Source of the DNA: Actinomycetes bacterium
GTDB taxonomy: Bacteria; Actinomycetota; Actinomycetes; Actinomycetales; Microbacteriaceae
Assembly: GCA_023386675.1 (NCBI GenBank)
Contig: JAEWJG010000029.1
Span: 1-10,717, forward strand
Direction: 5' to 3'
Length of the DNA: 10,717 bases
Shown here piece by piece: positions 1 through 6,244 of this stretch; the stretch's first letter is position 1, and every line of letters starts with the position of its first letter. The notes beneath the pieces were generated by a model. That model saw nothing but the letters and a program-made list of their open reading frames with translations, made no database searches and was not told the DNA's origin. The position numbers and the translations under genes were made by a program.

Positions 1-1
1 G

Positions 2-238
2 TGTGAGACGGTCGCGGACGGCTTCGCCGCGGCGCGCGTGGCCGCGGCCGCTCCCCTGGCCGCGCAGGCCGCAGGCGGCGATGCGCAATGGCAGCCGCTG
101 GCGACCGACCTCGAGTTCATCCGCACCCATCCCATCGACCCGTCGACCGGTGCCGGTCCGCAGCAGACCGTCGACTCGTCCACTGCCGCCGCGCACGACT
201 GCTTCACGCTCGCCGGCGTCACCGTGAGCCAGGACTGA
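2..238 (+). CDS. 3' end of an unrecognised protein (5' end outside window)
   Basis: The frame is open from the left edge to a TGA at 236-238 and gives about 78 C-terminal residues. The visible part is Ala-rich, with one Cys at its very first residue and one near the end (HDCFTLAG). There is a proline/threonine-rich stretch (THPIDPSTGAGPQQ) and no obvious membrane helix. The downstream secreted protein starts one base after this stop, so the two are almost certainly co-transcribed and translationally coupled. The tail could therefore belong to another exported protein, but that is inference from the neighbour. I do not recognise a family. An internal GTG at 38 could serve as a start, but the open frame upstream of it argues for a continuing gene. 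Confidence 0.6.
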   Translation, partial: CETVADGFAAARVAAAAPLAAQAAGGDAQWQPLATDLEFIRTHPIDPSTGAGPQQTVDSSTAAAHDCFTLAGVTVSQD

Positions 239-239
239 C

Positions 240-953
240 ATGCGCGCCTCCCCACGGAACGTCCTCCGCGCCGCCCTGCTGCTCGTCGTCGCCCTCGTCG
301 CGGGCGCCGCGACGGCCGCCTCCCCCGCCGGCCCAGCCCAGGCGGGCTGGCTCTCGCAGCCCGCCGAGAGCCAGTGCGTCGAGACCTGCGTCAACGTGCC
401 CGCCACCCCGCAGGCCGCCGCCCAGAAGCTCCTGGAGTACAACGCCTCCGGCCAGCTCATCATCGAGTGGGCCGAACGCGACATCGTGCCGCACGAGCTG
501 CAGCCGATCGCGAACGGCACGATCGGCGCGACGCCGCAGTGCAACATCGACCTCCGGACGCTGCAGACACTCATCATCGTCATCCGCAACTACGGCTCCG
601 TGCAGGTCAGCGACCTGAACCGCCACTGCGCCAACGACGGCGTCGCGACCTGCGCGAGCAACCCGACGTCGCGGCACTGCACACCGGCCGGCGCGCCGAA
701 CGCGATGGACCTCACCTGGATCGGCGGCGGACGCACGCGCGGGAACGACGGGCCGACGAACGTGCTGCTGCCGTTCCTCGACTCGTTCATGCCGCCGGGA
801 TCGCGCGCGGGCCAGGCCGCGGGCAGCGACGGTTGCGGGGCGTACTGGATGCCGCCTCTCGCCAACATCTCGCGCTTCGCGGACTACTGCACGCACATCC
901 ACGTCGACTTCGGCTCGACGACCGCCGCGCTGCGCGGGCTGACGAACCGCTGA
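240..953 (+). CDS. Secreted cysteine-rich protein, probable LAS/DD-peptidase-fold domain
   Basis: This 237-residue protein starts with a clear export signal: basic residues to R10, a hydrophobic core at about 11-26, and an AQA cleavage-type site near 33-35. The mature part has eight cysteines (46, 50, 101, 130, 138, 147, 199, 217), suggesting disulfides outside the cell. Its second half carries VSDLNRHC at 123-130, then SRHC at 144-147 (H146), AMDLT at 155-159 (D157), and THIHVDF at 218-224 (H219, H221). A His, a following Asp and a distal HxH is the zinc-site layout of LAS-fold enzymes (VanX/VanY, MepA, hedgehog-like, Peptidase_M15). The H146-D157 spacing is longer than the usual H-x6-D, so the assignment is probable and activity unproven. 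Such enzymes normally cut cell-wall peptides. The ATG lies one base after the upstream stop, with only a weak GCCAGGA-like ribosome site, which fits translational coupling. Confidence 0.75.
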   Translation: MRASPRNVLRAALLLVVALVAGAATAASPAGPAQAGWLSQPAESQCVETCVNVPATPQAAAQKLLEYNASGQLIIEWAERDIVPHELQPIANGTIGATPQCNIDLRTLQTLIIVIRNYGSVQVSDLNRHCANDGVATCASNPTSRHCTPAGAPNAMDLTWIGGGRTRGNDGPTNVLLPFLDSFMPPGSRAGQAAGSDGCGAYWMPPLANISRFADYCTHIHVDFGSTTAALRGLTNR

Positions 954-1025
954 GCGGGCGGCTCCCTCGACTCGTGCGTCGTCGTGGTTCCGTTACCTCG
1001 GTCGCGGGCTCCCTCGGCGCTGCCC

Positions 1026-2072
1026 TCACGCTCCACCGCGCGGGTCGACGGGGTTCGCGCGCCTCACGATCAGCGGGTCGATGGGCGTGAACGGGAACCG
1101 CGGCAGCTGCGCCTCCCGCACCCCGAACGCGGCCGACAGCACCTCGCGGGAGAACGCCGACGCGGTCGCCCGGTAGCCGATGTCGCCGGGGGTCGGCTGA
1201 TCGAAGAAGATCAGGAAGTGGATGCCCTCCTCGCCTAGCGCCTCGATGTGGTGCGGGTAGGCGCGCGGGATGAAGTAGGCGTGCCCGGGCTCGAGTTCGT
1301 AGGTGTCCAGCGTCCCGTCCGGATCGAGGACCGTCATGCGGGCATGACCGCTCTGCACGTAGCCGAGCTCGGCGGTGACCGGGTGCCAGTGCGGCTCGCG
1401 CATCCCGGTGCTCGCGATCTCGAGCGAGTACATCGAGAGGTCGTCGAGGGCCGCCCAGAACTGCTTGCGGCCGAGGCGCGCGCTGCCGTAGTCGTACGAG
1501 AGCGGCGGGTTCTGCCCGTCGAGCTCGAACAGGTGCGCGTTCGGCAGGCCGGCAGTGTCGGGGATGCGCGCCGCTCCCTCCCGCCGCACGATCTGCTGCG
1601 CGTCGTGCCGGTCGAACGCGGCGAAGGCCGACGACGGAAGGTCGTAGGTGTTGCCGAGCACCGCGTCCGTCATCGCGTTGAAGCTGTTCTGCAGCGAGAA
1701 GTGCGCCGGCCGCGCGGTACGGAGCGCCGCGATGACCTCAGCGGTCTCCTCGCCCACGTTCTCGATGTGGTAGATCGCACCGGACGCCACGTGGTACATC
1801 TGGCCCTGCTGGACGACGAAGCTCGCGAACTCGTCGGCGTTCCCGAGCATGGAGACGAGGACGGTACCGCGCACGACGTAGGCGATCTGATTGGCGTTGA
1901 CGTTCCACTGCGGTTCGCGCACTCCGCCCGGCTCGAGCACGATGCGCTTGATCGACATCCGCTTCAGGATGGGGAAGTCATCGGCGGTCAGCTGGGAGAT
2001 GCGGCCGAAGTCGTTCTCGTACGTGTCGACGGCGTCGGTCAGCGAGGCGACATGCGGGGAGGTCGTGGGCAT
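1026..2072 (-). CDS. Bicupin protein, oxalate decarboxylase-like, with degenerate N-terminal cupin
   Basis: This 348-residue cytosolic-looking protein has two cupin domains, at about 40-125 and 210-300. The C-terminal domain keeps the full metal set of the OxdC type: H228 and H230 in EPHWHP, E235, and H274 in PRAYPHHIEALG. In the N-terminal domain the equivalent segment reads EPQWNVNANQ, so the two histidines and the glutamate are replaced by Q55, N57 and Q62. The fourth ligand aligns with Y101. One metal centre is therefore predicted instead of two. B. subtilis oxalate decarboxylase binds Mn in both domains, so oxalate as substrate is only a guess; another carboxylic acid or a dioxygenase role is possible. 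A TTGTCC-17 bp-TAGCGT promoter places transcription start at the ATG, supporting this start and a leaderless mRNA. The gene is 52 bases downstream of the YdeI-like gene but has its own promoter. Confidence 0.85.
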   Translation of the reverse strand: MPTTSPHVASLTDAVDTYENDFGRISQLTADDFPILKRMSIKRIVLEPGGVREPQWNVNANQIAYVVRGTVLVSMLGNADEFASFVVQQGQMYHVASGAIYHIENVGEETAEVIAALRTARPAHFSLQNSFNAMTDAVLGNTYDLPSSAFAAFDRHDAQQIVRREGAARIPDTAGLPNAHLFELDGQNPPLSYDYGSARLGRKQFWAALDDLSMYSLEIASTGMREPHWHPVTAELGYVQSGHARMTVLDPDGTLDTYELEPGHAYFIPRAYPHHIEALGEEGIHFLIFFDQPTPGDIGYRATASAFSREVLSAAFGVREAQLPRFPFTPIDPLIVRRANPVDPRGGA

Positions 2073-2078
2073 ACGGCC

Positions 2079-2107
2079 ACGCTAGGGAGTGCGCACCGGC
2101 AGGACAA
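2079..2107 (-). promoter_or_regulatory. Predicted promoter of the bicupin gene (leaderless)
   Basis: On the minus strand, -35 TTGTCC (2102-2107) and -10 TAGCGT (2079-2084) are separated by exactly 17 bases. Only six bases separate the -10 from the ATG at 2072, so transcription is expected to begin at or next to the start codon. No Shine-Dalgarno sequence is present. Confidence 0.6.
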
Positions 2108-2124
2108 CGCTTGTGTCGCGACCC

Positions 2125-2715
2125 TCACTGCGGGTAGGGCGTCTCGCCGCGCTCCAGCATCCCGATGAGCTTGGCGAGCCGGTTCGCGCGGCTCGTCTCG
2201 CTCGGCGCGGTCGCCACGCGCCACAGCACCGCGTACCGGTTCTGCCCGTTCAGTCGCTCGAACGTCGTCGTCGCCTCCGGGGAGGCGGCCAGCGCGGCGG
2301 CCAGATCGTCGTGCAGCTCGATCTTCCCGACGCCGCCGTAGGCGCGCTCCCAACGGCCGTCGGCCTTGGCGCGCTCGATCTCCGCGTGCCCGGCCGGCCG
2401 CATCCGCCCCTCCGCGATGAGCGTCTCGACGAAACCGATGTTGCGCTCCGACCAGAGCGACGTCTTGCGCCGGGGCGTGTACCGCTGGACGAACGTCGTC
2501 TCGTCGCGCGACTTGCGCTGCCCGTCGATCCAGCCGCTGCAGAGCGCCTCGAGCAGGGCCTCCTGGTACGTGAGACTGGTCGGATCGGTGACGCCCTTCT
2601 TGGCGAGCACGAGCCAGACGCCGTCGGAGGTCGACTCGTTCTCGTCGAGCCACGCCCGCCATGCCGCCTGATCGGCGACCACGAGCTGCTCCTGTGCGGG
2701 TGCGTCGTCGGCCAT
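2125..2715 (-). CDS. YdeI/OmpD-associated family protein
   Basis: This 196-residue protein has the hallmarks of the YdeI/OmpD-associated (OmdA) family. These are GWIDGQ at 61-66, then the signature RYTPRRKTSLWSERN at 78-92 followed by GRMRPAG at 103-109. A C-terminal helical motif carries ETSRANRL at 173-180 and ends in GMLERGETPYP. Its length is normal for the family and there is no signal peptide or membrane segment. The biochemical function is not established. The name derives from enterobacterial relatives linked to bacteriocin or peptide tolerance, which should not be carried over here. The ATG is chosen because a TAGGAT -10 hexamer (2722-2727) ends six bases upstream, implying a leaderless transcript. 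The gene is divergent from the membrane protein at 2813 and upstream of the bicupin. Confidence 0.88.
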   Translation of the reverse strand: MADDAPAQEQLVVADQAAWRAWLDENESTSDGVWLVLAKKGVTDPTSLTYQEALLEALCSGWIDGQRKSRDETTFVQRYTPRRKTSLWSERNIGFVETLIAEGRMRPAGHAEIERAKADGRWERAYGGVGKIELHDDLAAALAASPEATTTFERLNGQNRYAVLWRVATAPSETSRANRLAKLIGMLERGETPYPQ

Positions 2716-2721
2716 GACGCG

Positions 2722-2727
2722 ATCCTA
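2722..2727 (-). promoter_or_regulatory. Predicted -10 element of the YdeI-like gene (leaderless)
   Basis: Minus-strand TAGGAT lies six bases before the ATG at 2715. The -35 region is weak: the best match is TTCCGC at 2746-2751 with an 18-base spacer. The -10 spacing matches that of other genes in this window, which raises confidence despite the poor -35. Confidence 0.5.
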
Positions 2728-2812
2728 CGGGCGACCGCCGACAGTGCGGAATTCCGGCGGTACGACGGCGAACCCGGATAGGCTCGCCCTCGGCAGACCG
2801 GGAGGACACGTG

Positions 2813-3379
2813 ATGACGGAGACAACAGGAGCTGAGGCACTCACCGAGGGTCCGGCATCGCCGGGGCGGCGCCCCTTCCAGGTCACCGCCGCCTTCTGGG
2901 TGTTCTTCGCCCTGGTCGCGGTCAAGCTGGTGCTGCTCCCCTCCAGCGCCATCCAGCAGTGGTCGATCACCACTCGGGTGATCGCACAGACCAGCGCGAA
3001 GGACGGCGCGCGCGTGAGCCAGACGGCGGCGGCGACGCTGCACGGCATGAACGTCTTCAGCGACCTCGTGACCCTCGCGCTGTTCGGGCTCTGCCTGCTC
3101 GCAGTGTTCCGCCTACGGCGCGGCGCGGGATGGGCGCGGGTCGTGCTGACCGTTCTGGCGGCCGTGTCGATCGCCATCGCGGCCATCGGGTGGAGCAGCC
3201 TCCTCGCGCTCGCGCTCGGAGCCGCGGGCGCAGTAGGTGTCGTGCTGCTCTGGTTGCCGAGCGCCAACGCGTGGTTCCGCGCCGCCCGTGCGATCCGTCT
3301 TGCGGACGCCCGGCAGCGCGCTCAGAGCCGGACCAGCATCGGAGCCGCCCCGACCGACGCGGGCGCGCCTCCCGCCTAG
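2813..3379 (+). CDS. Small four-helix membrane protein of unknown function
   Basis: This 188-residue protein has a short hydrophilic N-terminus and four predicted transmembrane helices, at about 22-43, 80-100, 107-126 and 129-148. It ends in a basic, Ala-rich cytoplasmic-type tail (RAARAIRLADARQRAQSR). A polar segment at about 44-79 between helices 1 and 2 is the largest loop. The motif LLWLPSANAWFR at the end of helix 4 resembles many uncharacterised actinobacterial membrane proteins. I do not recognise a named family. ATG 2813 is chosen because GGAGGA at 2801-2806 sits six bases upstream. The open frame continues back to an ATG at 2714, but that would overlap the divergent YdeI-like start and its promoter. 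A TAGGCT at 2779-2784 could be the -10, without a clear -35. The TAG stop overlaps the stop of the convergent antiporter gene. Confidence 0.8.
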   Translation: MTETTGAEALTEGPASPGRRPFQVTAAFWVFFALVAVKLVLLPSSAIQQWSITTRVIAQTSAKDGARVSQTAAATLHGMNVFSDLVTLALFGLCLLAVFRLRRGAGWARVVLTVLAAVSIAIAAIGWSSLLALALGAAGAVGVVLLWLPSANAWFRAARAIRLADARQRAQSRTSIGAAPTDAGAPPA

Positions 3380-5277
3380 GCCGTCCCCGGTCGCGGCTGC
3401 TCGGCCGCGGGCGCATCCGCCGTCTCCTGCAGCGCACGGATCAGCGACTGCGCGTCGTACGGACCGACATGGCGGCGGCCGTTGATGAAGAAGGTCGGCA
3501 CCGCGGTGATGTCCATCGCCTCGGCGTCGAGCATGTCGTCGCGCACGCGGGCCGCGACCTCCGGCGATGCGAGGTCGTCCTCGAAGCGGTCGAGGTCGAG
3601 GCCGAGCTCTTCCGCGCGGCGCATGATGTCGGACGGGAGCTGGTGTTCCTGGTCGGCGAACAGGCTGCGCTCCATCTCGAAGAACTTGCCCTGGCGCGCC
3701 GCCGCCTCCGAGGCCTCGGCCGCAGCGAGCGCGTTGGGGTGGAAGCGCGTCAGCGGAGCATGACGCCAGACGTAGCGGAGCCGGTCGCCCAGCTCGCGCT
3801 GCACCTCCACGACCGAGCCGGTCGCCTTCAGGCAGAACCCGCACTGGAAGTCGCCGTACTCGACGATCTCGAACGGCGCGTCCGGTGAGCCGAAGATGTG
3901 GTCGCGCGCCGGGTCGACGGCACGCATCAGCCGGACGCCCGCCTCCTCCTTCGGGCGGTGCGCATCCGAGATCCGGAACAGCACGGTCGCCACCAGGAAC
4001 GCGACGACCGTCGCGGCGAGCACGCCGACGCGCGCCGCGTTCTGCGCCTCCTCGCCCGGGATGGCCAGGTCGACGATGAACAGCGAGATCGTGAACCCGA
4101 TCCCGCAGAGCGCGGCTCCGCCGGCCAGCCGGTCGAGGGTGAGGCCCGGGCCGAAGTCGCCGATCCGCAGCACGCGCAGCAGCGCGGTCGAGCCGAAGAC
4201 GCCGATGAACTTGCCGACGACGAGTCCGGCGAGCACGCCCCACGCGATGGGCGACACGATCGCACCCAGCAGGATGTCGCCGCTCAGCCGCACGCCCGCG
4301 TTGGCGAGCGCGAACAGCGGCAGCACAACGTAGGCGACGTATGGGCCCCATGCCGATTGCAACCGCTCGTTGATGGAGATGGACTCGCGGAGGCTGTTCG
4401 CCGCGGCCCGCGCGTACTCGGAGTTCGGCGACTGCCGGAAGGTGCGGGCGAGGTCGAGCGCGTGCTCCACATCCCGCCGGTTCGGCCGGTAGACCGGGAT
4501 GAGCAGGGCGATCGCCACCCCGGCGAGCGTCGGGTGCACACCGGACGCGAGGAACGCCAGCCAGACGATGATCGCGAGCGTGGCGTAGACCGGTCCGCGG
4601 CCGCCGCGCAGGTAGCGCGTGAAGTACACGCCAGCCAGGCCGACGGCCGCCACGATCAGCGGGACGGGGTTGAAGTGCTCCGTGTACACGAGCGCGATGA
4701 TGCTCAGCGCGCCGATGTCGTCGACGACGGCGAGCGCGAGCAGGAACACCCGCAGCCGCCCGGTGGCGTGCGGCCCGACCAGCGCGAGCGCGCCGACGAG
4801 GAACGCGGTGTCGGTGGAGATCACCACTCCCCAGGCGTGCTCCATGCCGGTACCGAGCGTGAACAGCACGTAGATGATCGCCGGCACCGCGAGCCCGAGG
4901 ACGGCGGCGACCACCGGGACGACCGCGCGCGACCAGCTGGTCAGCTCGCCGATCGCGAACTCGCGCCGCACCTCCAGCCCGACGGTGAAGAAGAAGATCG
5001 CCATCAGCGCGTCGTTGACCAGGGAGTGGAGGGTGAAGTCGAGCTGCAGGTCGCCGACGCCGATGTTGAGGTGTGTCTCCCAGAACTGCTCGTACCCGGC
5101 GAACGAGATGTTGGCCCAGACGATCGCGATGAGGGTCGCTGCGACGAGCAGCAGCGCCCCGATCCGGCTGCGGCCCATGGCGCGGAACCGCTCCGTCAGC
5201 GTGGGGCGGCGGTCGCGCGACTGCTCGGGCGACTCGGGGTCCGGCGAGCGCTGGATGACGGTGAGGGGGATGGCCAC
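3376..5277 (-). CDS. nhaA: Na+/H+ antiporter NhaA fused to a C-terminal DsbA-like thioredoxin domain
   Basis: This is an inner-membrane antiporter that exchanges Na+ (or Li+) for H+ in pH and sodium homeostasis. In the 633-residue form, residues about 30-440 are NhaA. D156 lies in STDTAF (E. coli D133 equivalent), the ion-binding pair D186-D187 lies in AVVDDIGA, and K356 lies in VVGKFIGV. PLFALANAG is also typical. Residues about 460-625 form a DsbA/thioredoxin_4-type domain with the redox motif C479-G-F-C482 and a cis-proline (P594) in AVPTFFING. NhaA-thioredoxin fusions are known in actinobacteria. NhaA has both ends in the cytoplasm, so the redox domain is predicted to be cytoplasmic. The start is GTG 5277, because a TAGAGT -10 (5285-5290) ends seven bases upstream. 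The same frame could start at GTG 5313, adding 12 residues, or at ATG 5178. The gene is convergent with the membrane protein gene, their stops overlapping at CTAG 3376-3379. Confidence 0.93.
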   Translation of the reverse strand: MAIPLTVIQRSPDPESPEQSRDRRPTLTERFRAMGRSRIGALLLVAATLIAIVWANISFAGYEQFWETHLNIGVGDLQLDFTLHSLVNDALMAIFFFTVGLEVRREFAIGELTSWSRAVVPVVAAVLGLAVPAIIYVLFTLGTGMEHAWGVVISTDTAFLVGALALVGPHATGRLRVFLLALAVVDDIGALSIIALVYTEHFNPVPLIVAAVGLAGVYFTRYLRGGRGPVYATLAIIVWLAFLASGVHPTLAGVAIALLIPVYRPNRRDVEHALDLARTFRQSPNSEYARAAANSLRESISINERLQSAWGPYVAYVVLPLFALANAGVRLSGDILLGAIVSPIAWGVLAGLVVGKFIGVFGSTALLRVLRIGDFGPGLTLDRLAGGAALCGIGFTISLFIVDLAIPGEEAQNAARVGVLAATVVAFLVATVLFRISDAHRPKEEAGVRLMRAVDPARDHIFGSPDAPFEIVEYGDFQCGFCLKATGSVVEVQRELGDRLRYVWRHAPLTRFHPNALAAAEASEAAARQGKFFEMERSLFADQEHQLPSDIMRRAEELGLDLDRFEDDLASPEVAARVRDDMLDAEAMDITAVPTFFINGRRHVGPYDAQSLIRALQETADAPAAEQPRPGTA

Positions 5278-5284
5278 GGGCGCA

Positions 5285-5313
5285 ACTCTAGCGAGTGGCG
5301 CGCCCGCGGTCAC
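5285..5313 (-). promoter_or_regulatory. Predicted promoter of nhaA (leaderless)
   Basis: On the minus strand, GTGACC (5308-5313, one mismatch to TTGACC) and TAGAGT (5285-5290) are separated by 17 bases. The GTG at 5277 follows the -10 by seven bases. This argues that the open frame upstream of 5277 is not translated. Confidence 0.5.
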
Positions 5314-5358
5314 GGTTCTCGTTCGCGACCGTCACGTCCGGATGTCGGGCGCCCGCTG

Positions 5359-5736
5359 TCAGCGCGGCTCGCGCCCCCGCGAGCCTCCATTGGCCTTCCT
5401 GCTGGCGAGCGCGATGCTGATCTCCGGCACCGCGGGGATCACCTCGCCGTCCGGGCCCGTGACGATGAGCCCGGTCGAGCTGTCGGCCGAGGCCGCGAGC
5501 TGCGAGAGCCACTCGCGGTCGATGTCGGGCACCTGGGACCCGTCGAACTGGAAGTACAGCGAGATGGAGGGGTCGATCCAGATGGTGCTGCGGCCGTCGC
5601 CGACATCGTCGGAGTCGCGCCACGACACGGCCAGCGACTCCTGTCGCCTGAGCTTGTCGACGATGACGATCTGCAGGTGCGCGAGCACACGGTCGTCGAA
5701 CTCGATTCTCGTGTTCCCGTATGTGAGGTGTCCCAC
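5359..5736 (-). CDS. DUF7882-type small protein (often mislabelled ATP-dependent DNA ligase)
   Basis: This 125-residue soluble protein has the pattern I associate with the Microbacteriaceae DUF7882 family. It opens MGHLTYG, then has FDDRVLAHLQIVIVDKLRR (13-31), an SW pair at 38-39, a GDGRSTIWIDPSISLYFQF segment (46-64), VPDIDREWL (69-77) and a SADSSTGL turn (83-90). Members often carry the database label 'ATP-dependent DNA ligase'. No ligase KxDG motif or nucleotidyltransferase domain is present, so that label is unsupported. The function is unknown. The tail after about residue 95 is Arg/Gly-rich and looks variable. The start is GTG 5736, with GAGGGG (5743-5748) six bases upstream; that ribosome site overlaps the stop codon of the preceding gene, indicating coupled expression. 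Confidence 0.82.
   Translation of the reverse strand: MGHLTYGNTRIEFDDRVLAHLQIVIVDKLRRQESLAVSWRDSDDVGDGRSTIWIDPSISLYFQFDGSQVPDIDREWLSQLAASADSSTGLIVTGPDGEVIPAVPEISIALASRKANGGSRGREPR
5366..5385 (-). terminator. GC hairpin at the 3' end of the DUF7882-type gene
   Basis: GGCTCGCG and CGCGAGCC form a perfect 8-bp stem around four C residues. The element lies within the last codons of the gene, just before the stop at 5359-5361. There is no U-tract on the minus strand after it. It could be a U-less actinobacterial terminator, or simply GC-rich coding sequence. Confidence 0.3.
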
Positions 5737-5746
5737 TGCCGGCCCC

Positions 5747-6061
5747 TCAGTGCTCGAACGGTTCGCCGTCGGTCTTGAGCTCGAACGGCTGCGTGAGCCT
5801 GTTGACGCGCTCGCGCATGTACTCCTCGACGAGTTCGTTGTCCGGTTCGGTCGCGCTCGTGTTCGCGGACTCGACGATGAGCTTGCTCGACGGGTTGAGC
5901 AGCAACGTCGCGTCGACCTCGTTCCCGTCCGCGCCGATGGCGTGCAGGGTGACCGAGTCGGTGCTGTTGCTCCGGCCGAGGACGGTCGCGTAGCTCATCA
6001 GCAGGTCGGCCGCCTGGTTCCCGACGAGCAGCGATTTCTCGGCATAGGTCACGTGTTTCAT
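5747..6061 (-). CDS. Uncharacterised 104-residue protein, first gene of a two-gene operon
   Basis: This small acidic soluble protein opens MKHVTYAEKSLLVGNQAADLL and continues with DSVTLHAIGADGNEVDATLLL (35-55). Next come a SSKLIVES strand (58-65) and a charged helix around ELVEEYMRERVNRL (76-89). It has no signal peptide, membrane segment or cysteine. I recall similar proteins in Microbacteriaceae but no named domain, so no function is assigned. It lies ten bases upstream of the DUF7882-type gene, and its TGA (5747-5749) overlaps that gene's ribosome site. Both proteins begin with an M-x-H-x-T-Y pattern, perhaps by chance. ATG 6061 is chosen because a TACCGT -10 (6069-6074) ends seven bases upstream, suggesting a leaderless mRNA. 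The same frame stays open far upstream but overlaps the divergent Rossmann gene. Confidence 0.78.
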   Translation of the reverse strand: MKHVTYAEKSLLVGNQAADLLMSYATVLGRSNSTDSVTLHAIGADGNEVDATLLLNPSSKLIVESANTSATEPDNELVEEYMRERVNRLTQPFELKTDGEPFEH

Positions 6062-6068
6062 GCGCACG

Positions 6069-6074
6069 ACGGTA
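6069..6074 (-). promoter_or_regulatory. Predicted -10 element of the two-gene operon (leaderless)
   Basis: Minus-strand TACCGT ends seven bases before the ATG at 6061. No good -35 is visible at 16-18 bases. It is supported mainly by matching the -10 to start-codon geometry of five other genes in this window. Confidence 0.45.
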
Positions 6075-6097
6075 GGCGCGAGAAAGCCCCGCACAGG

Positions 6098-6111
6098 CGG
6101 TTGACAAACCG
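6098..6111. promoter_or_regulatory. Operator-like dyad containing a TTGACA
   Basis: CGGTT-GACA-AACCG is a perfect 5-bp inverted repeat around a 4-base centre, between the divergent operon and the Rossmann gene. On the plus strand it includes TTGACA (6101-6106), a perfect -35 hexamer, but no TANNNT lies 16-19 bases downstream. It could be a repressor site for the divergent promoters; the short arms allow chance. Confidence 0.3.
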
Positions 6112-6211
6112 GACCCGGCGAGGGGTTCCACGCGCGCGTCAGGGCGTGAAGACCGCTGTACGCCGATCCGCGGGAAGAAACACCGGGGCCTCCGGGTTGC
6201 GGGTTCGTGGA

Positions 6212-6230
6212 CGGGGCGAGCGCCGCCCCG
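6212..6230 (+). other. Hairpin two bases upstream of a strong ribosome-binding site
   Basis: CGGGGCG-AGCGC-CGCCCCG forms a 7-bp, nearly all G:C stem with a 5-base loop. It ends at 6230, and AAGGAGG starts at 6233 for the ATG at 6245. In the mRNA it would stack against the ribosome site and could affect initiation or 5'-end stability. No known riboswitch is recognised in this leader. Confidence 0.4.
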
Positions 6231-6244
6231 CGAAGGAGGACGAC

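Noticed and set aside
219..902. Minus-strand open frame opposite the secreted LAS-like protein
   Set aside because: No ribosome site and arginine-rich shadow composition. The plus strand has a signal peptide, paired cysteines and a conserved metal motif.
946..956. CCGCTGAGCGG hairpin at the stop codon of the secreted protein as a terminator
   Set aside because: Only a 4-bp stem once a minimal loop is allowed, with no U-tract, which is not distinguishable from background in DNA this GC-rich.
2714..2812. ATG 2714 as the start of the four-helix membrane protein
   Set aside because: It would overlap the divergent gene's start and promoter and lacks a ribosome site. ATG 2813 has GGAGGA six bases upstream.
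5359..5736. ATP-dependent DNA ligase
   Set aside because: This is a common database label for the family, but the 125-residue protein has no ligase lysine motif or adenylation domain.
3898..5778. Long plus-strand open frame antisense to nhaA
   Set aside because: Arg/Asp/Glu-rich nonsense composition without a recognisable fold, while the minus strand encodes a complete NhaA-thioredoxin protein.
6101..6129. TTGACA at 6101 as a plus-strand promoter
   Set aside because: The -35 is perfect, but no TANNNT-like -10 occurs 16-19 bases downstream, so it was kept only as part of a dyad.
4874..6244. Upstream in-frame extension of the Rossmann protein
   Set aside because: The frame is open but crosses the antisense small-protein operon. 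The GGTGFTG fold begins right after ATG 6245, which has an ideal AAGGAGG.
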